Source: Gibbula magus
Lineage: Eukaryota > Mollusca > Gastropoda > Trochida > Trochidae
NCBI GenBank assembly: GCA_936450465.1
Contig: OW388296.1
Span: forward strand, 13,637,867-13,701,866
DNA length: 64,000 nucleotides
Direction: 5' to 3'
Position numbers and translations under genes: made by a program
Shown: piece after piece, positions 27,701 through 42,700 of the stretch
Position numbering within the stretch: the first letter of the stretch is position 1
How the letters are laid out: every line of letters starts with the position of its first letter
The notes under the pieces: model-generated
Databases searched by the model: none
What the model was told of the DNA's origin: nothing
The model's input: only the letters and a program-made list of their open reading frames with translations

Positions 27701-30700
27701 ACTGGTGCCACACGAGGTTCCCCACGAGAGTCTATTCTCTCCACAGAGGTAGTTGACACTGGTGGACTGCCATAGGCCACAGGTTTACGAACTCCATAAT
27801 CCGGTCGTGATGAATAGTCTCTCTCCGGTGAGCTGGTGTTTCCTCGAAGGTCCATTCCAGCTTTGCCAATCTTCTGAACAGATCTAGTTCCAGGTGTTGC
27901 CACTACTATAGGACTGGCACCAGGACTAGCCCCCTTACTTGAGGGCGACACACTCGACTTTATTTCAATACTCTGCACAGTATCCCTGGCAGCAGTCCGC
28001 TCCATCATAGAATGCATCTGCTTCTGCATGTTCTCCATTTGCTGGTTGAGAGAGTCCACAGTGTCCTGTAGCTCCTTATTGCGATTCTCCTCCCGGGCCA
28101 GTTTGCTCTTCAGCTGTTCGCGTTCCATGTCAAACTCACTGAGCTGTTTCTCCATGGCGGCCTCCATCTTGAGACTCTTTTTGCTCTCCTGGACCAGTCC
28201 CTCTGCCATGTTCATCACTTTGTCCTTCTCCTCACCCAGAATCTGCTCGAACTGACACGTCTTGGTCTTCTCACTGAACACACGCTCCATTAGCCGCTTA
28301 CGCTCCTTGATCAACATGATGGCCACCTGTTTGTGCTTGCTCGAGTTGGCTCTCTCCTCCTCCAGGCTGGCCAAAGTTTTCTTCAGGTCCTTCTCCAGAC
28401 GCTTGTTTGTACTCTTCTCAAAGTCAACCTGAAACATGTGGTAGTTGCTTAATTTCAATGCACAGTAACATCTCAATGTAGTGTCGTTTCTACGTTAATT
28501 TTGGGAGCAAATATTTGAATAATGAACTTCAACTGCCATTTATCAAGTCTAATTTATCGAGTTTCACTCCACTAAACTAATGAGCTACGTAATCTAAAGC
28601 AGAAACATCAGAAAAGATCCTGGTAACATAAAGTTTATTGTCTAGATGTCTGAATATCACTGACTTCTTGTTTAAGACGTTCCCTCTCTTTCTCCAGCAT
28701 GTAAGTGACATCGTCCCCTTGAGCGGTGTCCTGAGCATGCTTCCTTTTCTCATCCTCCAACTCAGCAACAACCTGCAGATATAGCAGCATTGAGCAAAGA
28801 ATAATATTACATGAGGATGCTATTTACAAACTCTGCTTAGTATCACATTAACCATATGCAATATTCTGTATTTATGGCTACTCCAACTCCAAATCAGAAA
28901 CCTTCAAATGATTATACTTTAACAAACGGACTATCATACAAAAAATTGCCGAATTCTTCCTTTCTATCTGCATTTCTCCTCAGAGACAATACATGAATAC
29001 AATCTGGCAGAAACTATCTCAAATGCTTCCCAAGTTCTTATCCTGACCTTGTGATATCGTTTCTCCCCAGAAGCAAGTTGTTCCCTCATCTTGAGCTGAG
29101 CCTTCCTCTGTGTTGCTATCAGGTTCTCTAGTTGAGCCAGTTGATTGTCATACATGGACTTGATCGCCGGCTCGTCAAAACTATTGTCTTTCATGTTCTC
29201 AGAGTCACGCTGCAATGCGATGAACGGGTCACCCAGTCCGAACCGACCATACTTGGCTTGGAAGAGCAGGTTCTTTGCCTTTTCCGCCTGATATAAAGAT
29301 ACAAGAATGAACACCAGATATAAAGATATCAAGATCAGCTCCTGACGAGTCAGGTGATGTAAGGTAAAACATAGATTTCAAGAGTAAATATGAATAGATT
29401 TATGCAGGAGAGAGAGCCTGTAACATGCTTACAGTCACTGGACATAAGTATTCGTCACTTGACGTTATTTCCATAGAGTTCCATGTTAATTTAGTGTAGC
29501 TTAAATAATTTTCTTGAGATGAGTTCTGAATGGATCGTTGTAAAACTTTTCAGGTTGAATTGAAATCATCTCAGCTTGAAGTATATAATTTCAGTTAAAT
29601 TTCCGGACTGATATTTAATAACTGGCATTAGATATAGCTAATTATATACATAAAATAAAAACATTTCCCATAGACGGCCATGTTAAACGTTATCACTTTT
29701 ATGTATATATGGTAATCAAATTGCTGCCATTCCTTCGATAACCAATGGAAAATTAAGTTTAAATTATGAGATTGTAGCCAAGATGATTCTTCAAAAGTGT
29801 AGACAATTTCAATAGTATACAATCGAAAATCAAATCCATGAAAATTATTTAGGCTACACTAAAATGACATGCAAGTCTATGGAATTAACGTCAAGTGACG
29901 AATACTTATGTCCAGTGACTGTACATGCTGCACTTTCAGAGCATTCTCCTTTAAATAAAGATTCAAAGCGGGAGATGGATGTTGATTTCAAGACTTCTTG
30001 ATTTGAAAATCAAAACTTAAACCTTCAGCACCCGCATATATACTACTTGTATAAAGATAAAGGAAATATTCTAAATTTAAATTGTTGATGAAAAAAAATT
30101 ATAACATTTATAAACACTTATTTTACTTAATATTGTTAAAAAATATATTTCAGTATATTTTCAACCGATATTTGCCAACTTGAACATGAATGAGAGCAGC
30201 GTCAATCATGCTTATCAGATTGTATACCATTTCATTACTAATATAGATTTTGCCACATAAATCATCTATGGACCAGAGAGTCTATATTTATTACTGGGCA
30301 GCACACATGATTGGCAGGTAGCCAATAGATAGAGTGTTGAATGATAAGAGATGGAATATCACGTCTCTGCCTGTCTGCATTTCTCTTCATAAATCGGAGG
30401 CATGCATTGATAACACTTGACTCCCCAATGTTTACTACAGGAAATGTACATAGAAACATACAGAATCTCTACACATACAGCAGTACTCGAAAAAGCTGGT
30501 GAAAGACTTGTAACGATGCTGAAGTTGCACATGCAATAAATTGGTTCCTAACCAATACAGCTGCTGGAGTAATTAGTTGCAAATCATTCTGGGTGGTCAA
30601 TTTACAGGCATAACAACCTGTAACAAAATAATGATTGGCCACTAGCGAAAGATAAAGTGACATTTGGCAGTTATTTTGGACCCAGAAGAGTCTGCTTTAC

Positions 30701-33700
30701 CGTATATTTGAAGCAAATTTAAAGACATATCTCTTCAAAAATTACATCATGACCCAAGAGTGACATTAAACTTGTCATCATTGACTTGTACAGCACTTTG
30801 AGCATATGACATGTGGATATGGAGCTATAAATAGTCATTTATATATTATTTATTATTATATACAGTAGAACACGGATATAACAAACTCCAAGGGACCAAA
30901 GAATTAAGTTTGCTATATCCGCTGTTTGCTATTCACGTTTGGCATATTATATAGGGCTTTTGACAGGACTTACAAATTTGTTTGCTTTATCCGTTTGTTC
31001 GCTATATCGATGTTTTACTGTATTGTTCTAATCCTTGAGTTGTGATTTCTAAAGTTGCGACTCAGAATAGTTTGACACTCAATAATTAAGCAACTAAAGC
31101 GTTCAATCTGCTCATAAATAGAGAAATAACTTGTCTATTGTTTAGTCAGAATATTAACTTTGAGCTCTGGTTGCAGGAAGCTGTGTAAATAGAATTGAAA
31201 TACGAGCATGTAAAATGGGACATCAGGAAATATTCCTCTGATGCAAAGCAAGAGAGTTCCTGTATCCGTATTCCATATCATGTGAACACACCAGTTAAAT
31301 ATGACTCATAATTATACCAAAATCTATTGATTAAATTTGCAATGTTTGATGATTAAGAGCACTTGCTAACAACTGGATGCAAATGGGCGTTATCAAATAT
31401 CAAACACAAGTACCAAGGGAGCTCTAGCTTCAGTAGTTCAGATACCTACCATCACAGCTGCTAATGGAAAATCATTATCGGGGATACAAGTAGGTACTGG
31501 TATTTCACCAGCGATAGAAGTCCCATTCATCTGAATTCTCAATGAGACACATATTTCTAGATCTGTTGAATGATTTTGAAAGGGAATAACTATCCAGGAT
31601 AATAACTGAAAAGGTTATTTCATCACACACAAAATTGTACGATGTGATACAAAGTACCATTTTCACAACCGCAATGAGAGAGTTTGAAACACTATTCCAG
31701 TCTCTCAATAAACCCAAGCACAATTAAAATGTGGAAACAGTACTATCCAACATTAACAGATCTATCCAAAATGACAACCCCAACGCGTCAAGCAAAGTAA
31801 CAATCCAATATGAAAATCAACTTCAATATGAGGAACAAAGGACTTCAGAGCTTACATTAACATAAATCAGACATATACTTGACGGGTTGGATGATTTGGC
31901 GTGACACTTACAAAATGTCAGCAGGGACAGCAAGGCTGCTCTGTATGAATCAATATATATCAGAATGGCATAAAGTAGATTGACAGAGACCCTGCGGCAT
32001 TGTACGATTACTTATTGATTCAGAGCGACACCTCCCCATGCAATCAGGGTAATTAAAGAAAAGTTAAGATAGCCATATTTTTCTTTGAGTCCATCTCTCA
32101 AAGAGCAAAATTCGCTAACTGCTCACAGACTGCCAGCACATCATACTACAAGGCATGTGGGATTCATTGCTGAACTCCTTACTTGAAAATGCAGGATTTC
32201 CCCTAATAGTGGCCGGGCCTCTAACAGCAGCCGGAGTGTAGAAGCTCCTAAAGATAAATAAGAGCCAGGCCTCTAATAGGGGCCCCATTTATATTGCATC
32301 AATGATTACTCCCTTTCTAAATGTTCCCTCCCTTAAACTACCAAGCTAATAAGGGCCGGGCCTCAAATAAGAGCGGAGCCTCCAATAAGTGCCATGGGTA
32401 AGAGCTCTTAAATGTAAATAAGGGTTGGTCCCCAATTAGAAAAAATATGGTAATTAGTGGCATAATTCTTCTGAGCAGTAAATTTACAGGAATTTTTTCT
32501 CATCCAAAAAAATACCATATTTCCTCTAATAGGGGCCCGGGCCCTTATTAACATTTAAAGGCTCTTACCCCCTGGCGCTTATTGGAGGCCCGGCCCTTAT
32601 TTCAATATTAGGTTTGACCAATGCACGTGATAATCTCTGATAACTGATGAAAATGTCTTAGAATAACACCAACTTCTCGCCATTTGACGTAAACCTAATT
32701 TAGCATGGTAGTTTAACCCTCTTAGTATCTGGGAACATATGTGGGGAATATTATCTAGTAGGGGGGTGATCATTGATGCGATATATTAACCGGGCCCCTA
32801 TAAGAGACCCGGCCCTTATTGAAGGCCCGGCTCTTATTCACCTTTAGGTACCTTTACCCCCCGGCTGCTATTAGATGCCCAGCTCCTATTTGAGGCGCGG
32901 TCCCTATTGGAGAAATACGGTATAAAAATAATCATAACAAATAGCACACAGCACATTTTGACATTCATGGATTGATTTCTCAACACAACTTGTTTCCAAC
33001 TGAAACACTGACATTAGCTGCTTGTAACAGTAGGTTGTGATCTAATGATCGAGTTCATTAATGGCTGTTTTTTTGTACTGGGAGTGAAGTTTCATGAATA
33101 GAGCACAAAAATCAAACGAATTGCAAGTGACCTGAAATCATGCAAATGTTGCTTCACCTGAAGTTCACACAGCCATGAAACCAAAGAATTTGGTTCTCAT
33201 TGAAATAATAAGGCTTAGCATCCTGGTAACGCTGCACTAAGACTGCCTTAGGGTAAGGAGTTAGATCGCCCCAGGCCCTTGTACAAGAGACTTTTAAGGT
33301 TGAGGCGTGACTCACAGTGTATGATAGTCTCATCACTGATCAATAAGAGATGCCCTTTGTCTTCCCATCTGAGCACAGGTCCTCTACTGATCAACAAGCT
33401 GCTAATTGAGAAATGAGAGCTGTCTGATTACTCTGCTGTGAGTCTTCTTCAGAATGTCCTGGAGGACAGAGAGATGATGTAATCAGCTAGCCCATGGTTA
33501 GTGAAACGGTAACTTGGCTAGTAATATATTTTGACTAGTAGTCCAAAAGCTTAGTTTGGATTGAAATTTGGCATGATCCTGTAGATGCGTTTGCCTAGAT
33601 GAAATGACTTTGGACTAGTACTTTAGGAAATTAACGAGTCTGAATGGCTAGCGCTTTGACAGGGATGATTTTGACACGTGACATGACATCAATTTTTTTC

Positions 33701-36700
33701 GCAAATCGCTCTTAAATAACAAATTTGGAAAATTGTTTGAAGACCAAAACATAAGTGAACTGTTCACATACAATAGGGTACCGGTAGTCAAATTTATGGA
33801 AAACCTTAGAGCAGACAAATAACAGCACTACAAGACCACATGGAAAGTTTGAAAACCAATGGGTAGGCAAGTTGTTGAAAAACCAGAGCAGAAAAAATTG
33901 CTACATCCATGGAACACGAATAGGCATATTGTTGAAAAGATTGATTTAAAAAAAATCAATATTTTAATTTGTGAGGCAGGCAATATGCGAGACACATAAT
34001 GCGAGACACATAATGCGAGACATATAATGATTTTTGAAACAGTTTAGACGTCTTTCAAGTCTAAAAGACAACAACAGTAAAAGCATCAGAATTAACACAT
34101 CAAGAGTCAAACATGTAAAGAAATTTTAAATAGCAACCACAACCAAAAAGCATAAAATTGGCACACAAAATAATGATTATTTCTTACTTGAAAAAGGTGA
34201 CCCTGCAGTTTTGAAGTATAGAAATGTAACAGTCATTTTACACATATTCAGTGAAACAAACTGAAAGCATAGAACAGCAACAACTGGCTCTTGAACCACT
34301 CAATTGGCTGATAATTGAGTATGGCACTGAACCTTAATTAACCATGTTTATTGTTAAAATGTAACCACCTCATGGAAAAATTTGGTTAATCAAAATATTT
34401 CCTTTAACCAAGGTTTTGTTTTGGTTTGTTTTTTGTTTAACCACATTGCTAATGTTGAAAAGACGAAAGGGATGTTTCAACCAACGATCTTATCATTGAG
34501 GCCACGCGGTAGAGTATAATGTATAGAGTATAAAAGGAGATCTGAAACCATTGCTTCTTCAGTCTGATGAGTCCAAAATTTGTGGACGAAACTAGTAACT
34601 CAAAAGCAATAATTCACATTGCCACTTCATTGCTGCCTGGGTCACACTCGACCTAATCTTCACATTGCTAATGGTTCAGATACTATTCTTACTACATACT
34701 TGTTCCTAACTTTAAGAACTAAACAACATATTTTTTCACAAATTTTAAAACATTTTCCCCATCTAACTGATCTTTCGTAAAATCTGAAGTTTTTCATACA
34801 CATTATGACATAATTATGGACCCTCCTGTCATATTTCATAATATACTTCACGTCAATCGGTGCTCAAGGATAACTGCCAAGATCAAACTGCATAAAAACT
34901 GTGAAAGCACTTAGCATACTCTAGTACACAATAACATGCTACCATACATATGGTGCGAGAAGCACCTTTCATAAGTGGAGATGAATACTGTCATTTAGTT
35001 GACAAGCCAAGTTGTAACCTTTGACCTCATTCAGCATGTATCCACTGTCATAATAGGAATTGAAATATATTTGATTATCATAATTGCATAATACTTGCCG
35101 AGGAGTAATTATTGTGAGTGGAGGTGGACGACACAAGTGCATTAGGGAGCAATCAGAAGAGACAACTTCCTGTGGTTAACAAGGTCTTAGAGACTACTCA
35201 AATAACATCACATTCCAAATTCCAGGAGGTAAACTTTATGGAAATTTCCCATTACTCTGACACTGAAGGGAACTAGTGAACCATAACACTTGAACTGCAT
35301 GAACAGTGAAACAGCAGAAATTAAGTAGAATGCCACTGAACAGATTTCTATAAGTACCACGACAATTATAATAGACTAAACTGCTATACCACATGCAATG
35401 AAAATCTCGTAATTTAGGTGTTGGTATTTTTCTTAGAGAGATTGAAGAACAGTTTGACACTGTTCCACTTCATTATCTATACAACTTGTATTTCATTCCC
35501 GACTTGAAAATAAAACAAATGAATTGTTATTTCAAATAAAAACTATTTGAAAGTACAAAATAATTGAAAGGTCTTCAATCATCTATCATAAGCTTTCACC
35601 CCTGTTAATAATTTTGTCCAACTACAAAATTGCATGAATTGAATAAACTTGTACTGCATATTTCATCTGTCCGAATCACCATAAGCCAAGATTTTGCTTA
35701 TTTATCAATGCGTCCATCATTACCTGAAAAAGCCCACAATACTAGTGTGGATATGTATTGCAGTGAAACCTGTGTGCATTGGTTGGAATTAGTAATCAGT
35801 GAACTATAGCTGATACTTTACTGTTTCAGTGTACTATCGTACCCAGTGAGGTAGTGTGTTATTGTTAAATGTCACTTCAGCAATATTACAGCCATTAGTG
35901 ACGACCATCAGGTCCATCACACCCAAACCTTTTCACTTCATGTAAAACAGTTCTCTACAGCAGACAATGGTACCAAGCCCCTGGCAGGATTCGAACCATG
36001 GACCTCTTGATACAAACACATCAAGCTACTCTCCCCCTCCATCATAAGCAGGAGATGTGTTGCAATCAACAGATGAGTTGAATACACGAGCTGCATGTGC
36101 AATGTGTTTGTTGTCGCATTTATCGCCTTAATGACAAATTCCGAAGTAAACAGCAAGCTGCTTGCGGCAGGGCCACTGAGGCCAGTTGTTTTGCTAATGA
36201 ATCTGTATGAGTGACAGCACTTCGGGAAATACCACACTGCCCGGGTTCAACAGAGCGGCAGTGGAATAGTTATTTGCCATTACACAGCTATTGACAGTCA
36301 GAGGAGCTGAGTGGAATAACTGACAAGTGTTACACAACACAGCAACAGAAGTCACCAGTTGAACAAGCTTACAATCCTCACAAAACAATCAACTCTCATC
36401 ATCGCCATTGACAGAGATTACATAAAATGATCATATGGAATATCCGGTATTGAATTTGAGAGTGTGTGATGAAATGCAATTGAGAAAATTGTGGTCACCT
36501 TAAAATGATTAAGCTTGATCGGTATGGATCATTTAAAATACTCATTTATCATGATGAAGTGAATAAAATTGCTTTTAATAAAGCCGCTTGAAGTGTACAA
36601 ACATGTCTGTCTCATTATTAACAACTTCAGTGTATGAAGAGTTCTGAACTTGGACCTACAGAAGAGTGACGGGTTGCTGGAAGGGGATGTGATGATTAAC

Positions 36701-39700
36701 TGACTGTCAGAGAGGCGCAATGCTGTGTTATATCCTCAGATGTTAGGGGTCAAGAATGTCTGAATTCTTGCTTCCTGCAGATTAAATATAAATTTGTTCT
36801 TTGACATAGATAATTGAAAATTATATTCACTTGCAAATTGATGTAAATGCAAAACCTAGAACACACAAACCAACTCGCACCAAAAATTCCTACAGTTGCT
36901 TCATGTTTCTTCTACATATCAGGGGTCGATTTAGAGGACACTTACCTACTTGCACCAGGTGCAACCTGAGATAAAAGCTAGGTTGCACAAATCAAATTCT
37001 AGTTGCACAGTTTTAATCGAAGTATAGAGTACTTAAATTAAAAAGATAAAGTCTCAGTGATTCATTTAAATTTTCTGTTCCAAAGTGTACCCATTTGTTA
37101 TCTTACCGGTAATATGTTATTACTCAGATTCATCAAATTCCTGATCACTGCTCCATGCTTCGTCTGTTTCATTTTGTGTCAGATAATGTGTTCTCTTGCC
37201 ATAATTTCAATCTTTAATTTATATTGCTAACCATCCCATGTTTTTTTTTATCTTTGAATTTGTAAGTCTAAATAATTGTTTTCACACATATCACTATATA
37301 ATTTCTGTTTTCCCCCAATTATAATTTTAATTCAATGTCTTTAGAATTTAGAATCTTTAGAATCACACACATCAACAATACATGAATGGATTTGAAGAAC
37401 AAAATGAGTTTTTCTTATAGAAATAGCTGCTTTATAAGAAAAATAAATTTATATCATCACTGCAAAAAAAGGGGGGAAACAAGACTTAATTCAAATCAAT
37501 TTCATGACATCTAAAATCCCATCATGTACAATGTTTTGAAAATTCTAAAATTCTAAATTTAAATTTAAAAAACCCATCATTCTGTTTCAATCACTACCAA
37601 AGGGATATAAAGGGAACTCCATAAAAGTATAATTATCACTTCATAATAGACTTCTATCTGCAATCTCAATCTGGAATATTTGCTATCTCAATATTTATTT
37701 GTTGTGAATTTATTTTCTGAACACAAAACAGAAAATAAAAACACTCACAGATTTCTAGAGCTTTTCAGTCTATCAATAAGCACATGGTCTGTATCAATGT
37801 CCCTATGAGACTTTTGTCAAAATATTCAGTGACAATTCCCATCTTTATATGTTTAAACAATAATTTTCCAATTTATCAACACTAAATAAATTGTCTAGAT
37901 GTCAAAATAAAGTAAACAAAGACGTCTGTCGTTTGTCAAACTCATGCCGATAAACTGGTTACTGATAAGTGTGCGTTTGCGCTATACAATAAACATACTA
38001 GACATCACCCAGTTTAGAGTCAGACCAAGAGTAGTCTCCCTTTAGCGTAAGTGTTTGATGGACTGTTTTATCGGCAGTTTTGTCAACATGTTATGTTGAG
38101 AGTTTTAGAATAGTATTTTGTAATTAAATTTGACTAAATATTCAAGTCTTTAATTTGATTTTTGTTAGTCTAATATGAGATTTATTTCTAAAATAATTGA
38201 CTTGCACTTGGTGCAAGTTGGACTAATAAATAAGTTGCACTTTGTATTATTGGGTTGCACCAGTGCAAGTAACAAAGCACTAAATCGAACCCTGCATATA
38301 CAAAGACAAAAGAGGTTTTAGTAACGCTGACAGTTGCATAGACTGGTAATAGTATATGGTTCCAACTCCAGACAAAGGGGTAATACTGCAAAGTCACTCA
38401 TTTTAAAATTTACGACCAGATTTCTTAAATGGCAGCACTAGTAGTATTTGAGAGTGCTATAGACATTAGACAATCTATACCACTGTTAAACTGTCAGATC
38501 AATGCATTTGCATGAGCATTAAGTACCCATAGAATATACTCTAAATCTTCTCATAGAAGTAACATTCTCTGCCAACATGGTGCAGCAATTTGACATAACA
38601 AGAAAGCTAGATTGCACTAAGCACTAGCAATTGCTGAGAAAGCCTGTTTGACATCTTTCACCGACTGAATCTCCCCAAACATGCTGAATAGTAAATCTGG
38701 TGAGAACTTCATTGATTGACTAAAACATGGCAATTCTCTCTCGTAAAGCGGAGACCTCCTCTTGCGTGATGCTAGTCAACAACTTCTCATTCACTCCAGG
38801 CTTGGGATTTGAATTTTTTGTTGTCTACACAATCAAGAATATTTCCATTCAAACTTTGACATACTTCCATTGACTTCTGATTATAGCTTAATTATGGTCG
38901 GACTATTCACACATCATGTCACGCACACAAACACACTGAAAGAATCTCCGCTCATGCAATGGGCGCTGCATGCATACATAAACGTCTGACAGCTGAGCTT
39001 GTGGTACACTCTCAATAGCCAAGGCTCCATTGAAAGCAGATGACTGGCATGTTATTTGTTGTATCTTGGTCAGCAGAACCATCTTCGAATCCATAAATAT
39101 GACACATAACACACAGGATATAAAAAAAACACTCATAAAATTGGAGATTTGTTTGCACTTTTGAAAACACACACAATTTAACAACTAAGAATATCCGTAG
39201 ACAAAAAAGTTTACCAATGATCAATTTAGAAAAATCATTCTGAAAATGAGATATTTTATCATAAGGTTTGAGGCACAGAAATCTAAAAAAAAAAACATTT
39301 TGATATCAGTGGAAATTCTTCTTCCTTACTTAGCGTAAAAGTTAGGATACAAAATATCATTGACGAATCAATTTCTCTTCATGAATCAATCAATCAATCC
39401 GCATATCTTAAATGTATGTTTGATTTTATTACAAGCTAGTAAGAGTACCTAGAACTGCCCTTCAGATAAATCCTGAAACATCACATAGCTCCAGATACTA
39501 TTGCCTTGAGTGACCTGGATCATGGGTTATCAAAAGCAGGACTCTTTCCTATCTCTTAATTTCAACATAAATCATTCTCTATAACCTGTTTCCAAAAACT
39601 GTATCTAAGATATATATACATAGTGGTCACTAGCCAGCCTGTGTATCTCTAGATAATTATCCACTTTCAAATCAGCATTGGTTTACCTGGAGAAATTAGT

Positions 39701-42700
39701 CCATGCAATGGGTTTGATGTCCCTTAAATGTGTTTGAAGTTTGAACTCATGCAATGACCATTGCAAAGAGTCCCATATGTAGGATTGCCACAAAAAAAAC
39801 CTTCAAGTATCACCTGGCCAACATTGGACATTATAATGTTTAAACTAGGTCTGTGATGATACATCCTAATATTGATATGTGTGTATAAAAAAAGAAAGTT
39901 TTTATGAATACTTACATTTTTCAGATTGTGAAATATTGAACATAACATGAATAAATGCGTCTTATTTTGAAAAAAAACTTTTTTCTTAGTTGAATGAATT
40001 GTTAGGGAAACCCATTAAATTAATCAGACAATAGATTGTAAGAGCAAGATGTCTATTCTTAAAGGTCTTGTGTAACAGATGTTTCATTTTGACAATGTCC
40101 AGACTTGGAATTTATACACCTAAATACCTAAACACCAGCTAATTACATCACCACAAAAGATTCTATATACATAATATATAAAAATATAACATAAGAGCAA
40201 CTTCACTACACTTCATTTTCCGACGAATATGTAGACTTGCCACATGGACGTAGACTTGCTCTGGCTCTATCATTTATTCAGGATCAGACTGATAGAATTG
40301 CACAGGCTTTTACTCACCCTAAGAGCTGCAATAGTAATATCACGAGCTTGGAGTTCCCCTTCGAAGTAGCTCAACAAGCGTAATAAATCATTCTTGCTCC
40401 AATCCGGATTAGGTTGCCTCTGCAAAGAGAAAAAAAAGACGTCACATATAAATCATAAGTGGATTCAAAGTTAATTTCTAACACCTGAGATGAAAATTAT
40501 AGCTTTCCATGTGACAAAACAAGTGTTAGTTGAAGCAAGTGTTGAATGCTAATCATCAAATATTTTTATATGTGTTATAGACATTGTATGACAAACACCT
40601 TTAAAATACAAATATTTCAAATATCGTTTGATTAAAGTAAAATCTTAAAATTGATTGAGGAAATTTCCTTAATTTTTTTTAATAGATTTTATTGCTTTGT
40701 TTTGGTAAAGTTGTTGCTTCATAAGTATGAACAAATGTAAAAAACAAAATGATAAAATATTCGAGGATAAATTTGGATCATTCAAATGTTAGTTATAAAC
40801 TATGGAAGCAGATATTAATATTTGGTAATACAACAGTCAAAACATGGATTTAATGCTAGCCACTCAACGTTAGCTTTATGCAGGGGTCATATATATCAGT
40901 TTATCGATTTTTTAAGAGTAGTTGGTATGTGTCAGTTGGTTTCGGTCATAGTACTAGGAGTAGGGTTATGGAACAAGGAACCCTAGAACTGTATGTTGAA
41001 CAAATTCATAATATTGGTAACCAATACTAACCACTAAACCAGAAAAGGTATTTTCTAGTCATTACCATTATTATACGGTAATAAGAAAATAAGATAAGAT
41101 TTTCTTTTAGTTTCCAAATTGATACAATTTAGAATGTTACCAACTTACTACTATCAATCATCCATCACACTACAGGTACAATCAATGCAAAATGATTTCT
41201 ACAGTTGATTACATGAAATTAGCAAGCATGTCAATTGCAAATTGATTAGACTGAGGTAATCAAAACCTTAATTTACACTCTGACAGATGTTCATTGACAA
41301 GTTGGCATATTATTACATAACACCTGATCTCTCTAATTTGCAGACATTGGTGTATACATCAAATGGTAAGATAATTAATTTTGATATTCTCTTTCAGATA
41401 CTGTCCTTATAAAAGCCTCTATAACTACCATATACATAACATTATATTTTATCATACAAAATGATAACATCAGTCATTAACTCACAATTTACAAAGCTTT
41501 GAACAGGGGTCGAAATCAGTATTAACATTAACCATTTGGATGTGTATTTCTGAAAGTACAATAACAAACCTGTTCCAGTCAGCCAAACATAAACAAAAAT
41601 AATCATATTTTTCACTAGCCATGACTGTCAGACACATGCTTATTGAGAAATATGTCAAATTATATAGTGGAATTAGATTGAATCTTTTCATTACGAACAT
41701 CAAATCAAATACAAAGCATTCATAGTTTTAACAAAAGATTATCTCACAGTTGTATAAGTTGCAAAATCCACTTAGAATTGGATTATGGCCAAATCCATTT
41801 GAAGACCCAATAAATCTAACCATGACAATGAAAGCCATGCTGTGATCCTACTTGACCTAATATGACCTAAACTGATATTTTGATTGGAAATACTTAGCCC
41901 ACGATAACATTGATTTTCTTAAAATATATCAGTGTCAAGTGACTGAAAATAAATTAAAAATGTGTGTATTAGTATAATCTGATTAGTTTAAAATATAATG
42001 ATTATGTAGTAACAATTCTTCTGTTGTCAACAAGATACAAAAGAGGATTTGTGAACATTGTATTTAGAGAAAGATGCAAAAGTAAAAGTATATATGTAAT
42101 CAATAACAATAAGCCAAAAAAAACTCTATCGTCAAAAACAGCAATGTTTACTTTTAGATAAAAGTGACTAATTGTTTAGCTCCGCATGGCCAATATTTCA
42201 GCCACCAGCTTTGTCAAATTTACTTTTATATACAAACAAGAGTATAGATCTAGCAATTGTCAATCCAAAATGTAACATGCCATGTTTGTAAAGAACTGTT
42301 TTGAAAATATAAGAGCAAAATTAATTGTGAATGGAATTTCTCATTATTCATAAATAAAGATATGTATCAAACCTATAGAAAGATGATTGACAAAATCACG
42401 ACAATAACATGTACTAGTTTATTATATAAATATTTTTAATAAAAGTCAATAAACCGAAAAACCATACGATATTAGATATTAAAATGCCAACATTTTCTAA
42501 GAATGAGTGCCAGAGGCACTTGTCTGTGAAACAGGATAGGTACATAGCAATCTATCGCTTATTTAGGACATAATCACCCAGCTTTGCAATAAAATAAGGA
42601 AGTGCTGACTATATAAAACGCAAAAATGAAAACATTCAGCCATACCTTTAGCGTATTCGACTGTTTGTCTGTTGGATCTAATCCTGAAATTGGGTTGACG

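Larger units (their letters stand above)
29288..40317 (-). other. CTTNBP2 intron 2 (11 kb)
   Basis: The largest intron. Contains a Tc1-like MITE, two TA-flanked MITE types, a hammerhead ribozyme, a SINE copy and a hAT-like element. Gaps at 31.0-32.2, 33.0-34.5, 34.7-35.8, 36.1-36.9 and 38.3-40.3 kb show no recognisable gene. Confidence 0.6.

Noticed and set aside
27107..27775. 222-codon plus-strand open frame
   Set aside because: Antisense shadow of CTTNBP2 exon 5; biased Pro/Gly composition mirrors the real frame, and there are no splice or family signals.
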